NCBI GenBank assembly: GCA_946534105.1
Contig: CAMNCG010000015.1
Coordinates: 1 to 34,649, forward strand
From: an uncultured Verrucomicrobiota bacterium
Lineage (GTDB): Bacteria; Verrucomicrobiota; Kiritimatiellia; RFP12; UBA3636
Direction: 5' to 3'
DNA length: 34,649 bases
The notes beneath the pieces are model-generated. The model searched no databases and was not told the origin of the DNA. It saw nothing but the letters and a program-made list of their open reading frames with translations. Positions 13,021 to 18,983 of this stretch are shown piece by piece. The position numbers and the translations under genes are program-made. How positions within the stretch are numbered: position 1 is the stretch's first letter; every line of letters begins with the position of its first letter.

Positions 13021-13785
13021 ATGAACGAGACAACGACTTCTTTCGACCATCGCGTGGCGGTTGTGACCGGCGCTGCGGGCAACATCGGCCTGGCCACGTG
13101 CCGGATGCTCTGCGAGGCCGGCGTCCGCGTGGCGGCGGCCGATCTGGACGCCGGAGTCCTCGAAGACCGGATCGCCCCGCTCCGCGAGCGGGGATTCGAC
13201 ATCCGCGCCTACGCTCAGGACGTCTCCGACCGGAAGGCGACCGAAGCCGTTTTCGGGAAGATCATCGGGGATTTCGGCAAGATCGACATCCTCGTGAACA
13301 ACGCCGGCGTGTGGGTCCACCGCGGAGGCAAGGGGCGCCAGCGCTTCGAGGAAATGGACGAGGCCGAAATCCGGCGCATCGTGGAGATCAACCTCTTCGG
13401 CGTCATGCACTGCATGCGCGCCGTCCTCCCCCACATGGCGGAGCGCGGGTACGGGCGGATCGTGAACCTCGGCTCCATCGCCGGCGAGGTCGGGCTGCCG
13501 GGTTTCTCCGACTATGCGGCGTGCAAGGCGGCGGTCATCCGGTTCACGCAAACGCTCGCGATGGAGAACGCCAAGCGCGGAATCACGGTCAACAGCGTCT
13601 CGCCGGGAATGATCCTGCAGAAGGTCGTCCCGCACGACGGGACGTGGCTCGGACGGACGGGCGCACCGGAGGAAGTCGCCCGCGCCATCGTGTTTCTCGC
13701 GTCCGACACGGCGGGATACCTGACGGGCGTGGACGTTCCGGTGGACGGCGGCCGCATCCTCGGCCCGCGCAGCGTCGATTTTTAG
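13021..13785 (+). CDS. Short-chain dehydrogenase/reductase
   Basis: This 254-residue classical SDR has the nucleotide-binding 'TGAAGNIG' (16-23), 'NNAG' (93-96), catalytic Ser152 in 'LGSIAG', Tyr165 and Lys169 in 'YAACK', and 'SPGM' near 194. A basic residue is not obvious after the second strand, where 'AAADLDA' has Asp, so NAD rather than NADP is likely. Such enzymes oxidise or reduce sugar or alcohol groups in the cytoplasm. The start at 13021 is preferred over 12952 because the intervening codons are the heptamer tract and SDR homology begins at 'HRVAVVTG'. An AraC scrap follows its TAG in the same frame. Confidence 0.9.
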   Translation: MNETTTSFDHRVAVVTGAAGNIGLATCRMLCEAGVRVAAADLDAGVLEDRIAPLRERGFDIRAYAQDVSDRKATEAVFGKIIGDFGKIDILVNNAGVWVHRGGKGRQRFEEMDEAEIRRIVEINLFGVMHCMRAVLPHMAERGYGRIVNLGSIAGEVGLPGFSDYAACKAAVIRFTQTLAMENAKRGITVNSVSPGMILQKVVPHDGTWLGRTGAPEEVARAIVFLASDTAGYLTGVDVPVDGGRILGPRSVDF

Positions 13786-13908
13786 GCCGACGCCGTGGCG
13801 GAGGCCTGCGGCTACGCCTCGCTCGCCGACTTCCGCCGCGTCTTCAAGAAGCGCGTCGGCGAAACCGTCCGAAAATGGACGAATTCGCAGCGCACCCCGC
13901 CCCGTTAG
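13786..13908 (+). pseudogene. AraC-family helix-turn-helix scrap in frame after the SDR stop
   Basis: Forty codons without a start, immediately after the SDR TAG and in the same frame, encode 'ADAVAEACGYASLADFRRVFKKRVGETVRKW', the second helix-turn-helix of AraC regulators, ending at TAG 13906-13908. Everything upstream of this motif in a normal AraC protein is missing. It is too short for the ORF track. Reading through the SDR stop would attach it to the dehydrogenase. It is a remnant, and unlike the one at 10832 it lies on the + strand. Confidence 0.8.
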
Positions 13909-13952
13909 ACTGGCCGCGCGCCGGCCGGCCCCGTCGCCGGCGATGAAACGAC

Positions 13953-13967
13953 GGATTGCAAGCAACA
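13953..13967 (+). repeat. 15-base shared intergenic motif, copy 1
   Basis: GGATTGCAAGCAACA is identical to 28657-28671. Both copies lie 50-58 bases upstream of a TGCTATA-type -10 element. Confidence 0.6.
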
Positions 13968-14021
13968 CGGCCTTGGGTTCGGCGCGAGGGGGCGCGGGCG
14001 CGCCCGATGCGGCGGGGGACC

Positions 14022-14030
14022 TGCTATAGT
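14022..14030 (+). promoter_or_regulatory. Extended -10 promoter element before the small ORF
   Basis: TGCTATAGT ends 10 bases before ATG 14041, predicting a leader of only about four bases. No -35-like hexamer is visible in the GC-rich DNA upstream. Confidence 0.5.
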
Positions 14031-14040
14031 CTTCCCCCGC

Positions 14041-14265
14041 ATGCTTTCTTTTTCCTTCACCATCCCGTCGCCCTCCGCAGCCCGCGCGGACCGGCTCGTC
14101 ATGGCCTTTGCCCCGAAACCGCCTCCGTCGGGCAAGCAGCTGGTGAAGCCCTCGGCGGAGGAGCCGCAGAGCGCGAAGTCCGGCCCTTGGCCCTGGACAG
14201 GAAGTGCCGGCACCTGGCATTTCGGCGCGGCCGTCAACGACGACGGGACGCTGGACTTCCAATGA
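14041..14265 (+). CDS. Small ORF of unknown function (74 aa)
   Basis: A 74-residue frame with an extended -10 element directly upstream. It begins 'MLSFSFTIPSPSAARADRL', is Pro/Ala/Ser-rich and ends 'GTWHFGAAVNDDGTLDFQ'. I recognise no family. There is no clear signal peptide or membrane segment. Given the gene scraps on either side it may be the 5' end of a truncated gene that kept its promoter. The bases between its stop and the convergent regulator (14266-14321) hold a run of ten G and nothing else recognisable. Confidence 0.4.
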   Translation: MLSFSFTIPSPSAARADRLVMAFAPKPPPSGKQLVKPSAEEPQSAKSGPWPWTGSAGTWHFGAAVNDDGTLDFQ

Positions 14266-14321
14266 TGCCGTCCGCGACCGTCTCCTGCATTCTCTGACAT
14301 TTGCGCCCTGCGGGGGGGGGG

Positions 14322-15569
14322 CTACCTTCTGCTTTTTCGCCAGTCGCGCATCGTGCAGCCGAAACGGTTTCGGAAGAGTTCCTTCAAGTAGCCGGAGCTC
14401 TCGAATCCGCATATCGGGCCGATTTCGCCGATTGGCGTCTGCGTCTCGGTGAGCAGGGTGCGCACGCGCTCCAGGCGGACGTCCTGAATCAACCGGCAGA
14501 CGGTGCCGCCCGTCACGACCTTGAAATTCTTTTCCAGCAGGCTCACCGACGCGAAGACCGCTTTCGCGACGTCCTCGACGTCGATCCCTCCCGTCGCGGC
14601 GTTCGCGCGGATGAATTCCTCGGCGCGGGATACCATGAGCCGCGCCTCGTTGCGGTCGCTGGTGGATTGCCGCGCCACCACGCCGCGTATGCCATGGACG
14701 AGACGGAAGCCCGCGCTTGCGCGGCGTTCCTCTCCCTTTAGCAGTCCCACGAGCGTTTCCGCCATCAGATATCCGCCGCCCTCGTAGTCGAGGACGATGC
14801 TGGAGAGCGTCGGTGGCGTGTCCGGGCAGATGAATTCGTCGTCATCGACGCCCAGTACCAGCGCCGACTGCGGGACGGCGACCCCCGCCGCGAGACAGGC
14901 CTCCAGGACGTTTACCGCCACGTGGTCTCGGGCGGCGAGGATGCCGACCGGCTTCGGTAGCGCCGCGATCCACCTTGCAAGCGCTCTGCGTTCGCGGACG
15001 CCGCCGTTCGGCGCGGCCCGCACCGGCCCGAACGAAGCGTAGGAGCGGCCCGTTTTCGCCGCGCATTCCCGGAAGGCGGCGTCGCGCTCCGCCGACCACG
15101 TCCATTCCGCGCCTCCTTTGCCGGCCATGCGTTCGCCCACGAACGCAAGATTCCTGACGCGGCACGTGGCGAAGTGCTTTGCCGCGCCTTCGGCCACGGC
15201 GGCGTTGTCCACGAAAACGCTTTCCATCCGGAGAGGGACGCCTTTCGGCGGCTCGACGCCGCCCAGCACTGCGGCCCGGACTCCCATCCGCATCGCTTCC
15301 GCCAGCGTCCGCCTTGTCGGGCCTCCCATGATCAATCCGTCGGGACGCCAGTCGCGGAAGTCCTGGAGTTTCGCGCTGGCGGTTCCGGGACCGAAAAGAC
15401 GCACCTCCACGCCGGGATGTGTCGCCGCATAGCGCCGGATGCCCCGCGTTCCCTCGCGCGAGACGCGCGATCTCGCGTCCATGTGCGCCAGAATGCGCAA
15501 GGGGGGGTGGCCCGAAGGGCCGATTACGGCAGTTTTTCCGCATTGAGAGGATACTGACATTGCTTGCAT
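14322..15569 (-). CDS. XylR-type transcriptional regulator (LacI-like sensor plus AraC DNA-binding domain)
   Basis: A 415-residue protein when started at ATG 15569. Residues about 25-300 form a periplasmic-binding-protein-like sugar sensor ('GVDDDEFICPDTPPTLSSIVLDYEG' matches the XylR pattern 'GIDNEE...L..V'). The last 100 form an AraC double helix-turn-helix ('VAKAVFASVSLLEKNFK', 'IGEIGPICGFESSGYLKELFRNRFG'). XylR-type regulators bind a sugar and usually activate a divergent operon, and here the glycosidase operon at 15711 diverges. The ORF track starts at 15653, but those 28 codons translate the heptamer tract and promoter. A -10 element lies 7 bases before ATG 15569. Its ligand is probably a sugar released by the operon's enzymes. 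Confidence 0.85.
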   Translation of the reverse strand: MQAMSVSSQCGKTAVIGPSGHPPLRILAHMDARSRVSREGTRGIRRYAATHPGVEVRLFGPGTASAKLQDFRDWRPDGLIMGGPTRRTLAEAMRMGVRAAVLGGVEPPKGVPLRMESVFVDNAAVAEGAAKHFATCRVRNLAFVGERMAGKGGAEWTWSAERDAAFRECAAKTGRSYASFGPVRAAPNGGVRERRALARWIAALPKPVGILAARDHVAVNVLEACLAAGVAVPQSALVLGVDDDEFICPDTPPTLSSIVLDYEGGGYLMAETLVGLLKGEERRASAGFRLVHGIRGVVARQSTSDRNEARLMVSRAEEFIRANAATGGIDVEDVAKAVFASVSLLEKNFKVVTGGTVCRLIQDVRLERVRTLLTETQTPIGEIGPICGFESSGYLKELFRNRFGCTMRDWRKSRR

Positions 15570-15576
15570 GGCGGAA

Positions 15577-15585
15577 ATGCTACCA
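15577..15585 (-). promoter_or_regulatory. Extended -10 promoter element of the XylR-type gene
   Basis: On the minus strand TGGTAGCAT is followed by seven bases (TTCCGCC) and ATG 15569. This spacing matches other promoters in the window and supports the chosen start. Confidence 0.5.
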
Positions 15586-15600
15586 CATTGAGCGGCAAGC

Positions 15601-15628
15601 CGCATGTCGCCCGTCGCGTGACGCATGT
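15601..15628 (-). repeat. 7-bp tandem repeat tract in the divergent regulatory region
   Basis: Four heptamers on the + strand (CGCATGT, CGCCCGT, CGCGTGA, CGCATGT), the same family as 12262-12324. They lie just upstream of the minus-strand -10 element. Confidence 0.8.
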
Positions 15629-15639
15629 CATTATTTTCC

Positions 15640-15669
15640 GAAAAATCTGACAATCTTTCCGATTTTTTG
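15640..15669. promoter_or_regulatory. Candidate operator: AT-rich inverted repeat between regulator and operon
   Basis: AAAAATC (15641-15647) and GATTTTT (15661-15667) form an inverted repeat with a 13-base gap in an AT-rich island within otherwise GC-rich DNA. It lies upstream of both divergent promoters and is the best visible binding site for the XylR-type regulator. Confidence 0.4.
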
Positions 15670-15694
15670 TATTACGCCATTTCTTGTTTTGCGC

Positions 15695-15700
15695 GATAAT
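15695..15700 (+). promoter_or_regulatory. -10 element of the seven-gene operon
   Basis: GATAAT ends 10 bases before ATG 15711. The -35 region is poor, consistent with a promoter needing an activator. The implied leader is about four bases. Confidence 0.45.
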
Positions 15701-15710
15701 GGAAACCGTG

Positions 15711-18700
15711 ATGAGGACAGTAGCAGCGTTCCTTGCTTGCGCCGTCGCCGCAGCGGGCGGCGACAGCGATGCCGTCGTCTGGCGGCTTGGCGTGGCCGAC
15801 GGCTCTTCGGCGGAGTTCCGCCCCTGCCACGCTTGGGAATACGGTCGCGCACCGTGGCTCGCGACGCATCCGTCGATGGACGCCGCCACGCACACGTTTC
15901 GCTACTCCGTCTTGCCGGGGGCGACTCAGCGGCCGGAAATCCCCGCCGAGATTTGCGGTGTCCATGAATGCCGTTTCATGCCCAACGACGAGGTTGTGAC
16001 CGGTCTGGCCCTCTCGTGGGACGAGGACGCTCCCGGCAACCGCCTTCTGCGCTTCGATTGCGCAGCCTTCAGCCATTCGCCCGACAACGGGCGCGGCGGC
16101 GTGGAGTTGTCCCTCTCAGACGGCCGCAAGCGCGTTTTCGACATCCCCGAACGCAACGCGGAGGGGAAACCGTTTCCTTTTGCGATGGAATGCGTCGTTC
16201 CGGTCGCGCCCGGACGCAACGAGGCGACCATCCGCGTTGTTTCCGGCGGAAAGCACGAACGTATCGTCTTCGACGCGATAACCCTCGGCGAAACGGACGC
16301 CGCGCCTGACTTTCCGCCAATCCTAGAAGCGGCGACATCCGACATGGACGGCATTTTCCATCCGGGAACCGACGCGCGGCTGCGCTTTCGGCTTTTCAAT
16401 GCGACCGAGGGCGTCGCCAAGTATGAAGTGTCGGACACCGCCTCGAACGCGGTATTCCGCGGAACGGCCGTTATCGCAAACGGCGTGGGCGAAGCGCCGC
16501 TGCCGACGAACCGCAAGGGCTGGTTCAAGGTCGTGGCAAAACTTCCGGGGCGCGGGTTTCCAGCCGGTGGTGGTGGGGTGGCGATCTCCGGATCGCCAAT
16601 CCCAGCCGGCGGACTGGAGTCCGCCGCCCCTCCGCCCGCGTCCCCGGAGCCTCCTTCCGCCGCAACCGCCTACTGTGTCGTCGAGCCGCCGGAGGAGGGC
16701 TTCCGCGACGATTCCCGATTCGGGTGTCACGCACTGGAAGGAGACGGCTACGAGCGGCCCATGACCGCATTCTCCCGCGAGTGGACCCGCCGCAGCGCGA
16801 GGCGCGCCCGCCTTGCCGGATCGAAATGGGCTCGCCTCCACTACCTCACATGGCCGCTGGCGGAGCCGGAACCGGGACGCTTCGACTGGGACGACCTCGA
16901 CTTCCGCCTTGGAGTGGCCGAGGAGAACGGCCTTCGCGTTCTCGTGAACGTCGCCGGAGTCCCGCGCTGGTGCTCGCCATCTGACGACGATAGCATGACA
17001 TGCACCGGATCGAAGCGCTGGAAGTTCCACCCGCCGAAAGACCATGCCGAGTGGGCGCGTTTCGTCCGCGCCCTCGTCTCGCACTGCCGTGGCCGCGTCT
17101 CGGATTGGGAGATCGGCAACGAACCCGGCTACACGAGCGCCTTCTGGATCACGGGCAGCCCGTCCGACTTCGGCGCATACCTTGCAACGGCTTACGACGC
17201 CGCCCACGGGGCCGACCCGGATTGCCGCATCTATCCCGGCGCGCCAATCGAGCCGGTTTTCATCGAGGAAGCCGTGAAGTCGCTCGGAGGGCGCGCACCA
17301 TGGGATGTTTTCAGCGCCCACTATCTTGGCAACTCGAAACGTTTCTCTCCGAGAACGCGGAGCTTCGCCGAAATGAACGCCTCGTTCGGCAGACCTCCTG
17401 CCATTGTGAATTCTGAAGACATGGGCTGGGTGGGTAGCCGCGGCGAAGGTCCGCTTGCCGTGGCTGCTTCCGCCGTGAAGCTCCATGTCCGGGATGCCGC
17501 GCAGGGCGTGATCCGCACGTTCGCCTTCAGGATTTTCCACTACGGCGGCGGCGAATATCCCTTTTTCACGGCGGAAAGCGTGCCTCTCCCGGCCTTCGCG
17601 GCATACCGGGAGATGACGCACCGCCTTGAAGGTGCCAGATACGTGGGCGACGTATCCACGGCGCAATGCGAGGCTTACGTCTTCGACCGCGCCGGTACGC
17701 CCGTCACCGTTTTCTGGAATGCTCTTTCAGTTCCTGCAACCTTCCGCGCGACGTTTGGCATGGGGCCGTTTTCCGCCGTTGACGAGATGGACAACGAATC
17801 ACCCGCCGTTCCCGGCGCGGACGGTGTTCTCGCGCTTTCCGCCTCCTCGATGCCGCGCTACGTCGAAGGCGGCGACTGGGATGCCATCCAAGCCGCCATG
17901 GAGGCGTCCGCCGCCGAAAGGGCGTCGGACAAGGGCTCGCACCCGCTCGGCGAAAACCTCGTCCCGGAGGAGAAACGCACCCTTTCCGCCAAAAGCCGGC
18001 GTTTCGTGAAAGTCGCGGCCGACGTTCCCGTCGCATACGGCGAGGCTTACGTTCTCGCCGCCACGATCCGCGGGCGCGGCACCCTCGACGGCATCGTGAC
18101 GGTCCGTGACGCGGACGGCACGGAAATCTACCCGCGCCGCCAGGGGCTCAACTGCCTCATGAACCGCCACGCGGAAGAGGGCGAATGGCGCACCGTTTCC
18201 GATGTCTTCACGATTTCCGACGAAAAGGCAGCGTCGCTCACCCTCGTCCTTGTCGCCAATTTCCGCGAGGAAGGCTCCGGATCCGCGCTGGAAGTCCGCG
18301 ACGCCACCGTGGCCCGCATTTCGGAAACGCACTCCGTCTCGAAGGCCCTCCATCGCGGCGTGTTCGGAACGGACGGATTCGGACCGCCCATCGCCATCCC
18401 CGGCGCGACGGCCAGGGTTGCGTTGTCGAGCGGGGATTCGGGGGCGCAGTCCCCGTCGTTCCTAAGACTCCGCTTCGAAGTCGATGACGACGTGTTCGAC
18501 CCGCCGGACGGCCCGGACAACTGCTGGTTCAAGGACTGCATCCAGTTCGCCATCGACCCCGGCGACGACGGCGCGGACTACCTTTCCTTCCGGCTTCTCC
18601 GCACGGCCGCCGGAGATGGCGTCCTCTTCAAGGACCACGACTACGCCACCCCGGAGTTGCCGGACGACATCACCCGCTACGGCGTCATCCGCGATGTCGG

Positions 18701-18983
18701 CATTTCCTTCTCCCTCGCCGACGGCGGCTACGTCTTCGACGTGTCGGTCCCCGTGCGGGAACTTTATCCGCTCAAGGCGGACCAGGACTCCTTCGGCTTC
18801 GACTTCCTCGTCAACGATTCGGATGGCGGCCCCCGCGAGTGGCGGGAGTGGACGGAGGGCATCGGCGGACGCAAGACCGCCGCGCCGTTCGGCCATCTGG
18901 AGCGCGACGGAGGAAGCGAAGAAACGCAAACAACAGCCCAGCCGGACATCGCTCCGGCGTCAACACATGAGACAAATCAATGA
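15711..18983 (+). CDS. Secreted clan-A glycoside hydrolase with CBM9-like C-terminal domain
   Basis: ATG 15711 is chosen over 15684 because it begins a compact signal peptide ('MRTVAAFLACAVAAAGG') and lies after the -10. The protein has 1090 residues. The N-terminal 300 are beta-sandwich modules. A Gly/Pro-rich linker follows, holding hairpin element C ('GGGGVAISGSPIPAGG'). Next is a TIM barrel with acid/base Glu in 'WEIGNEPGYTS' (about E471) and nucleophile Glu in 'AIVNSEDMGW' (about E569). The C-terminal 190 residues resemble CBM9/DUF1083 carbohydrate-binding domains ('RLRFEVDDDVFDPPD', 'WFKDCIQFAIDP', 'YVFDVSVPVREL') and carry another palindrome. It is first in the operon and probably the extracellular or periplasmic initiating enzyme. 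Its stop overlaps the next ATG. Confidence 0.8.
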   Translation: MRTVAAFLACAVAAAGGDSDAVVWRLGVADGSSAEFRPCHAWEYGRAPWLATHPSMDAATHTFRYSVLPGATQRPEIPAEICGVHECRFMPNDEVVTGLALSWDEDAPGNRLLRFDCAAFSHSPDNGRGGVELSLSDGRKRVFDIPERNAEGKPFPFAMECVVPVAPGRNEATIRVVSGGKHERIVFDAITLGETDAAPDFPPILEAATSDMDGIFHPGTDARLRFRLFNATEGVAKYEVSDTASNAVFRGTAVIANGVGEAPLPTNRKGWFKVVAKLPGRGFPAGGGGVAISGSPIPAGGLESAAPPPASPEPPSAATAYCVVEPPEEGFRDDSRFGCHALEGDGYERPMTAFSREWTRRSARRARLAGSKWARLHYLTWPLAEPEPGRFDWDDLDFRLGVAEENGLRVLVNVAGVPRWCSPSDDDSMTCTGSKRWKFHPPKDHAEWARFVRALVSHCRGRVSDWEIGNEPGYTSAFWITGSPSDFGAYLATAYDAAHGADPDCRIYPGAPIEPVFIEEAVKSLGGRAPWDVFSAHYLGNSKRFSPRTRSFAEMNASFGRPPAIVNSEDMGWVGSRGEGPLAVAASAVKLHVRDAAQGVIRTFAFRIFHYGGGEYPFFTAESVPLPAFAAYREMTHRLEGARYVGDVSTAQCEAYVFDRAGTPVTVFWNALSVPATFRATFGMGPFSAVDEMDNESPAVPGADGVLALSASSMPRYVEGGDWDAIQAAMEASAAERASDKGSHPLGENLVPEEKRTLSAKSRRFVKVAADVPVAYGEAYVLAATIRGRGTLDGIVTVRDADGTEIYPRRQGLNCLMNRHAEEGEWRTVSDVFTISDEKAASLTLVLVANFREEGSGSALEVRDATVARISETHSVSKALHRGVFGTDGFGPPIAIPGATARVALSSGDSGAQSPSFLRLRFEVDDDVFDPPDGPDNCWFKDCIQFAIDPGDDGADYLSFRLLRTAAGDGVLFKDHDYATPELPDDITRYGVIRDVGISFSLADGGYVFDVSVPVRELYPLKADQDSFGFDFLVNDSDGGPREWREWTEGIGGRKTAAPFGHLERDGGSEETQTTAQPDIAPASTHETNQ
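16574..16625 (+). repeat. Hairpin element C, in frame in a linker of CDS 15711-18983
   Basis: Two perfect hairpins lie ten bases apart: GGCGATC-TCCG-GATCGCC (16580-16597) and GGCGGACT-GG-AGTCCGCC (16608-16625). They encode the linker 'VAISGSPIPAGGLESA' between the N-terminal modules and the catalytic barrel. Confidence 0.75.
18431..18455 (+). repeat. Hairpin element D, in frame in the CBM9-like domain
   Basis: CGGGGA and TCCCCG arms enclose 13 bases containing GGGGGCGCAG. The element encodes 'SGDSGAQSPS' immediately before the strand 'LRLRFEVDDDVF' of the CBM9-like domain. It fits the same in-frame loop-insertion pattern but is less perfect than elements A to C. Confidence 0.5.
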
